A stretch of 46,838 nucleotides of DNA from Dongibacter bovis (GTDB lineage Bacteria; Bacillota; Negativicutes; Selenomonadales; Selenomonadaceae), in NCBI GenBank assembly GCA_902763085.1, contig CACWQW010000008.1, forward strand, positions 1 through 46,838, in the 5' to 3' direction. Both the position numbers and the translations under genes were made by a program. The notes under the pieces are model-generated. The model was not told the origin of the DNA, did not search any database, and saw only the letters and a program-made list of their open reading frames with translations. This document shows positions 1 through 8,743 of the stretch, piece by piece. Each line of letters starts with the position of its first letter. Position 1 is the first letter of the stretch.

Positions 1-39
1 TGCTTTGGCATGAAATAGGACCTCCTGATTGAAATTTCC

Positions 40-804
40 ATGTTCATTATACATCTAAAATTTTTGAACATGGTCTCAATTCATGGTTCCATTATAGTAG
101 AAGATGATATGTTGCTCAAAAATCCGTTTAACTTTGAGCTGGCTACTGTAGTAGTGAATGATAGCGTCATGCGAAAGGCACTTAGCCGTGAGAATCAGCG
201 TAAGTTCTTGGACTTCGTTGCTCACGATAAGCATTTCTCTCGTTATTACGATGCGATTTATATCCTATTCAATACCGGTTTGCGTATCTCAGAGTTCGTA
301 GGTCTGACCATCAAAGACGTTGATTTGAAGGGGAAACGACTCACGGTAGATCACCAGTTACAGCGTACTCGTAATATGGAGTATATCATTGAGCCTACCA
401 AGACAGAAGCTGGCAATCGGATCATTCCCATCAGCAGTGATGTATGTGCTGCCTTCAAGCGTATCATTGAAAACCGCAAAGCACCTACCGTTGAGCCCGT
501 GATAAGCGGAAAGTTTGGATTCCTCTTTCTGGATAAGAACAGTATGCCAATGGTGGCACTGCATTGGGAGAAATACTTCCAGCACATCTGTGCGAAGTAT
601 AACTCTATCTACAAGATGCAGATGCCAAGAGTAACGCCGCATGTCTGCCGCCATACTTATTGCAGCAATATGGCACATGCAGGTATGAACCCCAAGACTC
701 TGCAATACCTCATGGGACATTCGGATATCAGCGTCACACTCAACACCTATACGCACATCAGTTTGGAGCAGGCCGAAGAGGATTTAAAAAGGCTGAGTTT
801 GTAG
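40..804 (+). pseudogene. Truncated Tn916-type tyrosine recombinase (integrase)
   Basis: C-terminal catalytic half of a phage/Tn916-family integrase, which cuts and rejoins DNA at element ends. In the 254-residue reading the catalytic set is visible: Arg82 in TGLRISE, His201 and Arg204 in HVCRHT, His227 in MGHSD, and the nucleophile Tyr237 in NTYTH. Family members are about 400 residues, with an arm-binding and a core-binding domain before this part. Here recognisable similarity starts only near VEDDML (about base 106). The frame is closed by a TAG at 16-18, so the N-terminal half is missing or scrambled inside the window. The base composition is clearly more AT-rich than the chromosome after about 990, which marks foreign DNA. 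An alternative is that the first about 100 bases are a recombined or misassembled junction. I am confident of the family and fairly confident that the gene is non-functional. Confidence 0.8.
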
Positions 805-837
805 TGGTTGTAATCCACCGGGAATCAGGCTGATTTG

Positions 838-878
838 CAACTTTTTTACAACTTTTGACGGTGAAAATATGCAACTTT
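838..878. repeat. Three CAACTTT direct repeats after the integrase, possible arm-type sites
   Basis: CAACTTT occurs at 838, 849 and 872, just after the integrase stop. Tn916-family integrases bind short direct repeats near the element ends, so these are candidate arm-type binding sites. That role is inferred from position and repetition only. Confidence 0.35.
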
Positions 879-959
879 ATGCAGATTTTTGCCAAGTCAC
901 AAGAAAATTCAAAATGACTAAAAGCCTTATATATCAATGGTTTTGAGGTGTTTTCAAAT

Positions 960-1306
960 ATGGAAAAAATACTTTTTGTTTGCCACGGCACGGCAGTGAC
1001 GTCCATGCGGGGACGCGGCGCGTGCTCGAGGCGAAGGGGATTCCCTGCCCGCGGCGGGCGGCGCGTCTCGTGCGGCGGGAAGATTACGATACGTATGATG
1101 TCATCGCCGCGATGGACGAGGAGAACATGCGCGACCTCTCGCGCCTCTTCGGCGGCGATCCGGCGCGGAAATGCCGACTGCTGCTCTCGTTTGCGGGAGA
1201 GGACCGGGAGGTCGCGGACCCTTGGTATACCGGCGATTTCGAGAAGACGTATCGGGATGTCGTACGGGGGTGCGAGGCGTTGCTCGCGTTCCTATCAGTT
1301 AGGTGA
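960..1306 (+). pseudogene. Broken low-molecular-weight protein tyrosine phosphatase gene
   Basis: The 5' piece from ATG 960 reads MEKILFVCHG, the start of the phosphatase P-loop (C-x-x-N-x-C-R-S family). After that the frame fails. The rest of the family is found in another frame to 1306: a VHAGTRRVL segment, and the acid loop DPWYTGDFEKTYRDV near the end. The roughly 30-40 residues between the P-loop and VHAGTRR, including the catalytic Arg, are absent, so no active enzyme can be made. The first about 30 coding bases are AT-rich like the upstream element and the rest is GC-rich like the chromosome, so the junction lies near 985-990. The simplest reading is that an integrative element inserted at the 5' end of this gene, and a deletion followed. 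The C-terminus (LSVR) may also be altered. Confidence 0.75.
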
Positions 1307-1445
1307 GGAACGCGTGGGGGGCACTGTTCATGCAGGCGCTGAAGGTTTCTCCTCTTGACAAATACACGCATCCTTTAGGCAAGCAGGAATTGAGTGATAA
1401 GAAGGGCGCTGACACTCAGAGATAAGGGAGGAATTATCATGAAGT

Positions 1446-1634
1446 ATGCGTATCATGCGCTCATGTGAGAATAATCCGATCAAATATGCACGCAAGAAGG
1501 CCGGGCTCAATATCAAGAAACTATCAGAACTGCTCGGGGCGCCTTATCGTACCGTGCAGGACTGGAATGCAGGCCGCCGCATGCCGCCAGGGTGGGTGCA
1601 GCGCCTCATTGTTGAAAAGATTGAATCCGTGTAG
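1446..1634 (+). CDS. Small helix-turn-helix DNA-binding protein (62 aa)
   Basis: A 62-residue protein with one helix-turn-helix: KYARKKAGLNIKKLSELLG is followed by PYRTVQDWNAGRRMPP, the recognition-helix style of small XRE-like regulators. The tail WVQRLIVEKI is typical of the same short family. The start is uncertain. The best ribosome site (GGGAGGA, 1426-1432) is spaced for ATG 1439, which encodes only nine codons in another frame (stop at 1466). ATG 1446 is 13 bases from it. Either the nine-codon ORF is translated and coupled, or a small indel has broken the true N-terminus. It lies just upstream of the NiaR-like gene, whose ribosome site overlaps its stop. The target is unknown. Confidence 0.6.
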   Translation: MRIMRSCENNPIKYARKKAGLNIKKLSELLGAPYRTVQDWNAGRRMPPGWVQRLIVEKIESV

Positions 1635-1646
1635 GAGGTCTTGTCA

Positions 1647-2183
1647 TTGCGGACAGAGGAACGACGGCGGCGGTTGCTCGCGCTGCTGCGGGCGGCTGAT
1701 GGGGCGGTCACGGGCAGTGCGCTCGCCGAGCGGTTCGGCGTGAGCCGGCAGATCATCGTCGGGGATATCAGCATCCTGCGCGCGGAGGGCGCGGAGGTCC
1801 TCGCGACGCCGCGCGGGTATCTCGTGCTCCGGCAGAGGCGGAAGCGCGTGATGGCGACGCTTTCCTGCTGCCATCGGGCAGAGGAGATGCAAGACGAGCT
1901 CAACATCATGGTGGATGGCGGCGCGCGCGTGCGCGATGTCATCGTCGCCCATCCCGTCTACGGGGAGTTGCGCGCTGATCTCATGCTCGAGAGTCGGCGC
2001 GACGTGGCGGCGTTCGTGCGGAAGATGCGCGCGACGGCTGCGCCGCCGCTCTCCTATCTCACGGACGGCGTGCACGTCCATACGATCGAGGCGGAGGAGG
2101 CGAGCGCGATCGAGGAGATCCGCGCGGCACTCGAGCGCGCCGGCTTCCTCGTGCCGGACGCCGCGCCCTCGGCGCCGCAGTGA
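1647..2183 (+). CDS. niaR: NiaR-like transcriptional repressor (HTH plus 3H domain)
   Basis: Probable niacin-responsive repressor of NAD synthesis or niacin uptake genes. The N-terminal about 60 residues form a DeoR/HTH_11-type winged helix (LAERFGVSRQIIVGDISILR). The rest fits the 3H domain: conserved histidines appear in CCHRAEEMQDEL, IVAHPVYGEL and LTDGVHVHTIE, and in the family these bind a metal and the niacin ligand. The 178-residue length is normal. TTG 1647 is chosen over TTG 1641 because AGGAGG at 1633-1638 is 8 bases from the former and only 2 from the latter. A strong terminator follows, so this ends the transcript. No NAD or niacin gene is nearby, so its targets must lie elsewhere. 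Confidence 0.82.
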   Translation: MRTEERRRRLLALLRAADGAVTGSALAERFGVSRQIIVGDISILRAEGAEVLATPRGYLVLRQRRKRVMATLSCCHRAEEMQDELNIMVDGGARVRDVIVAHPVYGELRADLMLESRRDVAAFVRKMRATAAPPLSYLTDGVHVHTIEAEEASAIEEIRAALERAGFLVPDAAPSAPQ

Positions 2184-2192
2184 AGGGGGAGG

Positions 2193-2245
2193 AAGACACG
2201 CCGCGGAGGCACAAGGCAGTGCATCTCCGCGGCGTGTCTTTTTAC
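2193..2245 (+). terminator. Intrinsic terminator after niaR
   Basis: Perfect inverted repeat AGACACGCCGCGGAG / CTCCGCGGCGTGTCT with a loop of about 16 bases, followed directly by TTTTT. Confidence 0.9.
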
Positions 2246-2267
2246 GTTGCAGGTGCGCCGGGGAGCG

Positions 2268-2296
2268 TAGACGCGAAAAGGGGAACGTAGTATAAT
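2268..2296 (+). promoter_or_regulatory. Candidate sigma-70 promoter for the HD-domain gene
   Basis: TAGACG (2268-2273), a 17-base spacer and a perfect TATAAT (2291-2296), just after the niaR terminator and about 135 bases before the HD gene start. Confidence 0.55.
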
Positions 2297-2431
2297 GAAG
2301 AAAGCGCTGATGAAATCGCAGGCGCTTTCACACTGCGGCGCCGCCTCACGCGAGGAGCCGCGCCATCTGTGCGCGGCTGCCTCATCATTTCGGAAGCGAA
2401 TGGAATCTCAGAGCGAAAAGGAGCGTTCCCT

Positions 2432-3220
2432 TTGGAACAACTGCTACGGGAAATGCACACCTGGATGACGGCGTACATGAAGTCGTTCTACACGGCGGAT
2501 CAGGAAGTCATGCAGGGCATTCTCATCAAGGAGATACATACGGGCTATGTGACGGCGAACATGGTGGCGCTCGCGCGTCATCTGAGGCTCTCGCCGCACG
2601 AGCGGCAGCTCGCGGAGATCATGGGGCTGTTTCACGATGTCGGCAGGTTCCGGCAGTACAGTCTCTACAAGACGTTCAGTGACGCGCAGTCGGAGGACCA
2701 CGCTGAGCTCGCACTCAAGGTGCTCTCTGAGCTGCCGCTCTTCGCGCGCCTCGCTGACCGCGACCGCGCGCTCGTGCGCTTTGCGATCGGGAATCACAAC
2801 AAGAAGGCGATCACGGAGACCGATGACGTGCTGGCACTCATGTTCGCGAAGATGCTGCGCGACGCCGACAAGCTCGATATCTATCGCGTGCTCGCGCCGT
2901 ATCTCTCGGAGAGCGGTGCCGACCGTGCGCCGAATTTCGTCGCCTCGCTCGCGAGCCAGGCGGTGAGCCCGGCGTTCGTGCAGGCGCTCGTCGAGGGGCG
3001 ACAGGCGGACTACCGGATGCTCCGCACGCACGGCGACCGCAAGGTCGTGCGTCTGCTCTGGGTCTATGATATCTATTACAGCTGGACGATGCGCGAGATC
3101 GTGAAGAAAGGCTACATCGACCGCGTGATCCACGCGCTGCCGCACGGCAGGGAGATGACGCTCGGCTTCCAGAGGCTCAAGTCCTACGTCGTCCGAAAAT
3201 GTGCGATGGAGGACGTCTGA
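2432..3220 (+). CDS. HD-domain metal-dependent phosphohydrolase
   Basis: A 262-residue cytosolic protein of the HD superfamily, enzymes that hydrolyse phosphate esters of nucleotides or similar compounds with bound metal. The motif order is visible: His in KEIHTGYV, the His-Asp pair in GLFHDVGRFRQY, a His in IGNHNKKAI, and Asp in DADKLDIYRV. The start is set at TTG 2432 because AAAAGGAG lies about 8 bases upstream. Upstream codons in the same frame have no ribosome site. The substrate cannot be told from sequence. The gene stands alone between a promoter and glnS, with only about 70 bases before the latter, so read-through into glnS is possible. Confidence 0.75.
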   Translation: MEQLLREMHTWMTAYMKSFYTADQEVMQGILIKEIHTGYVTANMVALARHLRLSPHERQLAEIMGLFHDVGRFRQYSLYKTFSDAQSEDHAELALKVLSELPLFARLADRDRALVRFAIGNHNKKAITETDDVLALMFAKMLRDADKLDIYRVLAPYLSESGADRAPNFVASLASQAVSPAFVQALVEGRQADYRMLRTHGDRKVVRLLWVYDIYYSWTMREIVKKGYIDRVIHALPHGREMTLGFQRLKSYVVRKCAMEDV

Positions 3221-3288
3221 GCGCTCAGGCATCTATGCCGTGGTCTACGCAGCGCATAAAATAAGAAAATAAAGGGGTTTTTGGCATC

Positions 3289-4944
3289 ATGGCAAATTTC
3301 ATACAGAATGCGATCGACGAAGATCTGAAGAACGGGAAGTACACGAAAGGGATCCACACGCGCTTCCCACCCGAGCCGAACGGCTATCTGCATGTCGGCC
3401 ATGCGAAGTCCATCTGCCTGAATTTCGGCCTCGCGGAGGCGAACGGCGGCCTCTGCAACCTGCGCTTCGACGATACGAATCCGACGAAGGAGGACACGGA
3501 GTACGTCGATTCCATCCAGGAGGACATCAAGTGGCTCGGCTTCAGCTGGGGCGACCGCAAGTTCTACGCTTCCGATTACTTCGACCAGCTCTACGCGTTC
3601 GCGGAGAAGCTCATCGAGAAGGGGCTCGCCTACGTCGATGATCTCTCGGCGGAGGAGATCAAGGCGTATCGCGGCACGCTCACGGAGCCGGGCAAGGAGA
3701 GCCCGTACAGGAACCGCAGCGTCGAGGAGAACCTCGACCTCTTTCGCCGCATGAAGGCGGGGGAATTCGCGGACGGCGAGAAGGTGCTGCGCGCGAAGAT
3801 CGATATGGCTTCGCCGAACATGGTCCTGCGCGACACGGTCATCTATCGCATCGCGCATGTCTCCCATCATCGCACGGGCGACAAGTGGTGCATCTATCCG
3901 ATGTACGATTTCGCGCATCCGCTCTCCGATGCCATCGAGGGCATCACGCACTCCGTCTGCACGCTCGAGTTCGAGGAGCACCGCCCGTTCTATGACTGGC
4001 TGCTCGACGCGCTCGATTTCGATCCGATGACGCGCCCGCGGCAGATCGAGTTTGCGCGGCTCAATCTCACGAATACGGTCACGAGCAAGCGCAAGTTGCG
4101 CCAGCTCGTCGAGGAGGGCTACGTGCGCGGCTGGGACGATCCGCGCATGCCGACGATCTCCGGCCTGCGTCGTCGCGGCTACACGCCGGCGGCCATCCGC
4201 AATTTCTGCGAGGAGATCGGCGTCGCGAAGGCGAACAGCCTCGTCGACGTCGCGATGCTCGAGCATGCGGTGCGCGAGGACCTCAACGAGCATGCCGACC
4301 GCGTGATGGCGGTGCTCCATCCGCTGAAGGTCGTGCTCACGAACTACCCGGAGGATCAGGAGGAGTGGCTGCTCGCGGACAACAATCCGCTGCACGGCGG
4401 CCGCCGCTTCGTGCCTTTCTCGCGCGTGCTCTACATCGAGCAGGAGGACTTCATGGAGGAGCCGCCGAAGAAGTTCTTCCGCCTGAAGCCGGGCGGCGAG
4501 GTGCGCCTCAAGCACGCCTACATCATCAAGTGCGAGGAGGTCATCAAGGACGCGGCGGGGCGCGTGACGGAGCTCCACTGCACGATCGACCCCGACTCGA
4601 AGACGGGCGGCAAGACCGCAAATCGCAAGATCAAGGGCACGATCCACTGGGTCGCCGCGAAGACGGCGCTCGACGCGGAGGTCCGCCTCTACGACTACCT
4701 CATCGAGACGGATGAGGACGGCAACGTGCCGAAGGATTTCCTCGGCGCGCTCAACAAGGACTCGCTCGAGGTCATCGACCACGCGTTCGTCGAGCCGTCG
4801 CTCCTGCATACGGCGGCGGGCACGCACTACCAGTTTCTGCGCGAGGGCTATTTCGTCGTCGATCCCGACACGACGCCTGAGCACCTCGTGTTCAACCGCG
4901 TCGTCGGCCTGCGCGACAGCTGGGCGAAGGCGAAGAAGAAGTAA
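3289..4944 (+). CDS. glnS: Glutaminyl-tRNA synthetase
   Basis: Class I aminoacyl-tRNA synthetase that charges tRNA-Gln with glutamine. At 551 residues it is the normal bacterial length. The N-terminal Rossmann fold starts with [18 protein letters not shown], whose HVGH is the HIGH motif. The signature [10 protein letters not shown] follows. The KMSKS-type loop is TVTSKRKL in place of the commoner VMSKRKL, so the Met position is Thr while Ser-Lys-Arg is kept. The C-terminal half holds the beta-barrel anticodon-binding domains. ATG 3289 follows an AAAGGGG site. Its presence suggests direct Gln-tRNA charging rather than sole reliance on the GatCAB amidotransferase route. The genes that follow run the same way with short gaps. 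Confidence 0.95.
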   Translation: MANFIQNAIDEDLKNGKYTKGIHTRFPPEPNGYLHVGHAKSICLNFGLAEANGGLCNLRFDDTNPTKEDTEYVDSIQEDIKWLGFSWGDRKFYASDYFDQLYAFAEKLIEKGLAYVDDLSAEEIKAYRGTLTEPGKESPYRNRSVEENLDLFRRMKAGEFADGEKVLRAKIDMASPNMVLRDTVIYRIAHVSHHRTGDKWCIYPMYDFAHPLSDAIEGITHSVCTLEFEEHRPFYDWLLDALDFDPMTRPRQIEFARLNLTNTVTSKRKLRQLVEEGYVRGWDDPRMPTISGLRRRGYTPAAIRNFCEEIGVAKANSLVDVAMLEHAVREDLNEHADRVMAVLHPLKVVLTNYPEDQEEWLLADNNPLHGGRRFVPFSRVLYIEQEDFMEEPPKKFFRLKPGGEVRLKHAYIIKCEEVIKDAAGRVTELHCTIDPDSKTGGKTANRKIKGTIHWVAAKTALDAEVRLYDYLIETDEDGNVPKDFLGALNKDSLEVIDHAFVEPSLLHTAAGTHYQFLREGYFVVDPDTTPEHLVFNRVVGLRDSWAKAKKK

Positions 4945-4963
4945 GGGCAGAGGAGGGAACGAT

Positions 4964-5269
4964 TTGTCGAAGATCCCGAAGAACCTCACGGACAAGGATA
5001 TGCTCCGCGACTGGGTGGAAGAAGAGACGATGGAGGACAAGTTCCTCCAGGCGGAAAAGGCGGCGGATGCCAGGAGGCGCGCGCAGGCGGGCGTCGAACC
5101 ACCGGCGGAGCTCGCGCGCGCGGGCTTCACGCCGAAGCTCATGGAAGACCTCGGCAAGGCGCTCACGGAGATGAAGCTCCAGCTCGCCGTGCAGGGCATC
5201 ACGCAGTTTACGTATCAGGTCAAGAAGGACGGGGCGTCGATCCTCATCACGCCCAAGTATAGGAAGTGA
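4964..5269 (+). CDS. Small hypothetical protein (101 aa)
   Basis: A 101-residue soluble, charged protein with no signal peptide or membrane segment and no family I recognise. The N-terminal half is mostly helical and acidic-basic mixed (DWVEEETMEDKFLQAEKAADARRR). The C-terminal half ends in a predicted beta hairpin (TQFTYQVKKDGASILITPKYRK). The start is TTG 4964, with GAGGAGGGA about 7 bases upstream, and is much better supported than any codon inside glnS. It sits 19 bases after glnS and 4 bases before the permease start, so it is probably cotranscribed with both. No function is proposed. Confidence 0.7.
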   Translation: MSKIPKNLTDKDMLRDWVEEETMEDKFLQAEKAADARRRAQAGVEPPAELARAGFTPKLMEDLGKALTEMKLQLAVQGITQFTYQVKKDGASILITPKYRK

Positions 5270-5273
5270 CAAG

Positions 5274-6554
5274 ATGAGTACTACGACGATAGCCGTCATC
5301 ATCTTCGTGGCGGCGTATGCGTTGATTATTTCTGAGAAAGTGCACAGGACCATCGTGGGCATCTTCGGTGCGATGCTCATGATCCTCTTCGGTGTCATCG
5401 ACCAGCAGACGGCGATCACCCATATCGATTTCAATACGCTGGGCCTGCTCATCGGCATGATGATCATCGTCAATATCACGAGCGAGACGGGGCTATTCAA
5501 CTTCCTCGCAATCTGGGCGGCGAAGAAGGTCAAGGCGCGGCCCATCGCGCTGCTCGTCGCGCTCTCCGCCATCACGATGGTCTGCTCGGCGCTGCTCGAC
5601 AACGTCACGACGGTGCTGCTCACGGTGCCGATCACGTTCAGCATTACGTCGCAGCTCAAGGTCGATGTGAAGCCGTACCTCATCTCGCAGATCCTCGCCT
5701 CGAACATCGGCGGCACGTCGACGCTCATCGGCGATCCGCCGAACATCATGATCGGCAGCGCCGTTGGACTGAACTTCATGGATTTCGTCGCGAATCTCAC
5801 GGGCGTCTGCATCCTCATTTTCTTCATCGTCGAGGGCGTGCTCATCGCCATCTACGGCAAGGCGCTCCGGACGCAGCCGGAGCTGCAGGAGAAGGTCATG
5901 AGCCTCAACGAGCGGCACCAGATCGCCAATCCCGCGTTGCTCAAGAAATGCCTTTTCGTCATCGCCATCACGATCGCGATGTTCGTGCTGCACGGCACGC
6001 TGGGACTCCAGACGGCGACGGCGGCACTCACGGGCGCAGGCCTCTTGCTCCTCATCACGTACACGCGCAACGAGGCGATGATCGCGAAGGTGCTCTCGAA
6101 GGTCGAGTGGCTCGCCATCTTCTTTTTCGCGGGCCTCTTCGTGCTCGTCGGCGCGCTCGTCGAGACGGGTGTCATCAAGATGCTCGCCGTCGAGGCGATC
6201 AAGCTCACGAACGGCAGTGTCAACGCGACGGCGATGCTCATCCTTTGGATGAGTGCGTTCGCATCGGCGTTCATCGACAACATCCCCTTTGTCGCGACGC
6301 TCATCCCGCTCATCAAGGACATGGGGCAGCTCGGCCTCACGAACCTCGACCCGATGTGGTGGAGCCTCGCGCTCGGCGCCTGCCTCGGCGGCAACGGAAC
6401 GCTCATCGGTGCGAGCGCCAACGTCGTCGTCGCTTCGATGGCGGCGCAGCGCGGCAAGCAGATCTCCTTCCTCGGCTTCATGAAGATCGCGTTCCCCGTC
6501 ATGGTCCTCACGATCGTGATCTCGAGCGTCTACGTATACCTTCGTTACCTCTGA
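5274..6554 (+). CDS. ArsB/NhaD-type (SLC13/IT superfamily) ion permease
   Basis: Integral membrane transporter of 426 residues with about 11 hydrophobic segments. It shows the two inverted signature regions of the ion-transporter superfamily: DNVTTVLLTVPITF with SNIGGTSTLIGDPPNIMIG in the first half, and DNIPFVATLIPL with GGNGTLIGASANVVV in the second. These hairpin loops line the substrate site in related anion and Na+/H+ carriers. Members move arsenite, dicarboxylates, sulfate or sodium. No arsenical gene or regulator is nearby, so the substrate is open. The AGGAAG ribosome site overlaps the end of the preceding gene, with the start 4 bases after its stop, indicating translational coupling. 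Confidence 0.8.
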   Translation: MSTTTIAVIIFVAAYALIISEKVHRTIVGIFGAMLMILFGVIDQQTAITHIDFNTLGLLIGMMIIVNITSETGLFNFLAIWAAKKVKARPIALLVALSAITMVCSALLDNVTTVLLTVPITFSITSQLKVDVKPYLISQILASNIGGTSTLIGDPPNIMIGSAVGLNFMDFVANLTGVCILIFFIVEGVLIAIYGKALRTQPELQEKVMSLNERHQIANPALLKKCLFVIAITIAMFVLHGTLGLQTATAALTGAGLLLLITYTRNEAMIAKVLSKVEWLAIFFFAGLFVLVGALVETGVIKMLAVEAIKLTNGSVNATAMLILWMSAFASAFIDNIPFVATLIPLIKDMGQLGLTNLDPMWWSLALGACLGGNGTLIGASANVVVASMAAQRGKQISFLGFMKIAFPVMVLTIVISSVYVYLRYL

Positions 6555-6588
6555 TGCAGGGAATCAGATAAAAGAAAGAGAGTGAAAC

Positions 6589-7659
6589 ATGGATAGGAAT
6601 GAAGCACTGGACAATGCGCTGAAGAAGATCGAGAAAGATTTCGGCAAAGGCGCCATCATGCGCCTTGGCGATGCCAAGGCGAACATGAACATCGAGGTCA
6701 TCTCGACGGGCATCCTGCCGCTCGATGTCGCGCTCGGCGTCGGCGGCATCCCGCGCGGACGTATCGTAGAAATCTACGGACCAGAGTCCTCCGGTAAGAC
6801 GACTGTCACGCTGCACATGATCGCAGAGGCGCAGAAGAACGGCGGCATCGCGGCGTTCATCGACGCGGAGCACGCGCTCGACCCCATCTACGCGCAGAAG
6901 CTCGGCGTCGATATCGACAACCTGCTGATCTCCCAGCCGGACAGCGGCGAGCAGGCGCTCGACATCGTCGACGCGCTCGTCCGGAGCGGCGCCATCGACC
7001 TCGTCGTTGTCGACTCCGTCGCGGCACTCGTGCCAAAGGCGGAGATCGAGGGCGAGATGGGCGATAGCCACGTCGGCCTCCACGCGCGCCTCATGAGCCA
7101 GGCGATGCGCAAGCTCACCGGCATCATCAGCAAGACGCGCACCGTCGTCGTCTTCATCAACCAGATCCGCGAAAAGGTTGGCGTCATGTTCGGCAACCCC
7201 GAGACGACGACGGGCGGCCGCGCGCTCAAGTTCTACTCCTCCGTGCGCCTCGACGTGCGCAAGATCGACGTTATCAAGCAGGGACAGGAGCTCATCGGCA
7301 ACCGCACGCGCATCAAGGTCGTGAAGAACAAGGTCGCGCCGCCTTTCAAGCAGGCGGAGTTCGACATCATGTACGGCGAGGGCGTCTCGAAGCTCGGGAG
7401 CGTCCTCGACATGGGCGTGGAGCTCGATATCGTCGACAAGAGCGGCGCCTGGTTCTCCTACGATGGCAACCGCCTCGGACAGGGCAAGGAAAACGCGAAG
7501 CAGTCCCTCAAGGATCACCCGGAGATCGCCGAGGAGATCGAGAGCAAGATCCGCGCGAAGCTCATCGAGACTCAGAAGGCCGCAGAGGCGGAGGAAGCTG
7601 CTGCAGCGCAGGCGCCAGTGAAGGGGGCGGCAGAGAAGGACGCAGCGCACGATGCGTGA
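6589..7659 (+). CDS. recA: Recombinase A
   Basis: RecA forms ATP-dependent filaments on single-stranded DNA, drives strand exchange and triggers cleavage of LexA-type repressors. The 356-residue length is normal. Walker A is GPESSGKT at residues 64-71. Walker B is the hydrophobic [10 protein letters not shown]. The signature [11 protein letters not shown] is present, and the C-terminal tail is Ala/Glu-rich as usual. ATG 6589 is preceded by an AGAAAGAGAG purine-rich site. recX overlaps its last 8 bases, the classical recA-recX pair. I saw no clear SOS box in the short gap upstream, so the promoter may lie inside the permease gene. Confidence 0.98.
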   Translation: MDRNEALDNALKKIEKDFGKGAIMRLGDAKANMNIEVISTGILPLDVALGVGGIPRGRIVEIYGPESSGKTTVTLHMIAEAQKNGGIAAFIDAEHALDPIYAQKLGVDIDNLLISQPDSGEQALDIVDALVRSGAIDLVVVDSVAALVPKAEIEGEMGDSHVGLHARLMSQAMRKLTGIISKTRTVVVFINQIREKVGVMFGNPETTTGGRALKFYSSVRLDVRKIDVIKQGQELIGNRTRIKVVKNKVAPPFKQAEFDIMYGEGVSKLGSVLDMGVELDIVDKSGAWFSYDGNRLGQGKENAKQSLKDHPEIAEEIESKIRAKLIETQKAAEAEEAAAAQAPVKGAAEKDAAHDA

Positions 7660-8149
7660 GATAGCGCCCGCGGAAGAGACGCAGGCGGGCGGCGGGCGCC
7701 GCCGTCCGAAGAAGACGGCGCTCATGTACGCCGTCGACCTCCTCGCGCGGCAGGAGCAGAGCAGTGCGAAGCTGCGGGAGAAGCTCCGGCGCAAGGGCTA
7801 CGAGGAGGAGGAGACCGAGGCGGCGATCGCGCGCCTCATCGAGAAGCACTACCTGAACGACGCAGACGCCTGTGCGCGTCAGTTCGCCTTCCTCTACGAG
7901 GAGAGCCGCAGCTCCGTGCGCCAGATCACACGGAAGCTCCTGCAGCGGGGCTTTCCGAGTGACCTCGTGAAGAGCTGCATCCCGGAAGATACCTATGAAA
8001 GAGAGAAAGAGGCGGCACATCGTGTGCTCGCGCTGAAGTTCAAGCCGTCAGCCGATCCGCGCAAGATGATGGCCAGCCTCTATCAAAAGGGATTCGAGAG
8101 TTCCGTCTGCCGCGCCGCCGTCGAAGACTACGCGCAGGCAGACGATTGA
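7652..8149 (+). CDS. recX: Regulatory protein RecX
   Basis: RecX binds the RecA filament and limits its activity. The protein is 165 residues and all-helical with three-helix repeats typical of the family: [28 protein letters not shown], then [21 protein letters not shown], then [12 protein letters not shown]. An N-terminal extension of about 20 residues is Pro/Arg-rich. It starts inside the recA stop region (8-base overlap), so it is translationally coupled and dosed by recA expression. Identification rests on the repeats and on its location after recA. Confidence 0.9.
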   Translation: MREIAPAEETQAGGGRRRPKKTALMYAVDLLARQEQSSAKLREKLRRKGYEEEETEAAIARLIEKHYLNDADACARQFAFLYEESRSSVRQITRKLLQRGFPSDLVKSCIPEDTYEREKEAAHRVLALKFKPSADPRKMMASLYQKGFESSVCRAAVEDYAQADD

Positions 8150-8169
8150 CCACCCAAGGGGGGAATCGC

Positions 8170-8664
8170 ATGGCCCTGTACCAACTCACGAGCGCCGACT
8201 TCACGCTGGAGAACATCCGTCGGGTCTTCTTCTGCGTGGACGGACGCCTCAATCGCAAGCGCTACATCGAGCGCTTCATCACCGTCTCTATCGTCTGCCT
8301 CGTCCTCGCGCTCGCCGTCTACTACCTCGCGTATTTCGCGACCGGTGGGGACGTGCGGCTCGCGAGCGGCGTCACGGTCTCGGTCTCCGTCCTCGAGACC
8401 GTCTCCGTCTACACGCTCGTCCAGCGCCGGCTGCACGACCTCGGCTACGGCAGGCCCGTAGCGCTCGCCTATCTCGTCTACGGGCTGGGGCAGAGCGTCG
8501 CCGGCTTCTTTCTCGAAGGGCTCGCGCCGGACAGCTTCCCCGTGTTCGCCTACGAAGTCCTCACGTTCGCCGCAATGGTCTTCCAACTCTGCCTCATGGG
8601 GCTCCGCGGCGTGCGCGGCGACAATCGCTACGGTGCCGACCCGCTCGGGCAGCCGTCTGCCTGA
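8170..8664 (+). CDS. DUF805-type membrane protein
   Basis: A 164-residue protein with about four hydrophobic segments and the marks of the DUF805 inner-membrane family: FFCVDGRLNRKRYIERF before the first segment, QRRLHDLGYGRP in the middle, and a glycine-rich C-terminus with DNRYGADPLGQ. The family has no agreed biochemical role. ATG 8170 is preferred to the upstream TTG because AAGGGGGG ends 5 bases before it. It follows recX by about 20 bases, so it probably shares the recA transcript. A terminator follows. Confidence 0.72.
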   Translation: MALYQLTSADFTLENIRRVFFCVDGRLNRKRYIERFITVSIVCLVLALAVYYLAYFATGGDVRLASGVTVSVSVLETVSVYTLVQRRLHDLGYGRPVALAYLVYGLGQSVAGFFLEGLAPDSFPVFAYEVLTFAAMVFQLCLMGLRGVRGDNRYGADPLGQPSA

Positions 8665-8693
8665 GCCGTCCCGCGTCTCATCCATGGTATCAA

Positions 8694-8743
8694 GTACCTG
8701 CTCGATGTTCCTCTTTTCCGGGGACATCGGGCAGGTATTTTTG
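8694..8743 (+). terminator. Intrinsic terminator ending the recA-recX-DUF805 unit
   Basis: TACCTGC and TCGATGT on the left pair with ACATCGG and GCAGGTA on the right (with G-T pairs). A TTTTT run follows. Confidence 0.82.

Noticed and set aside
5274..6554. Calling the permease an arsenite pump (arsB)
   Set aside because: The fold fits, but there is no arsR, arsC or arsA nearby and the wider superfamily carries many other ions.
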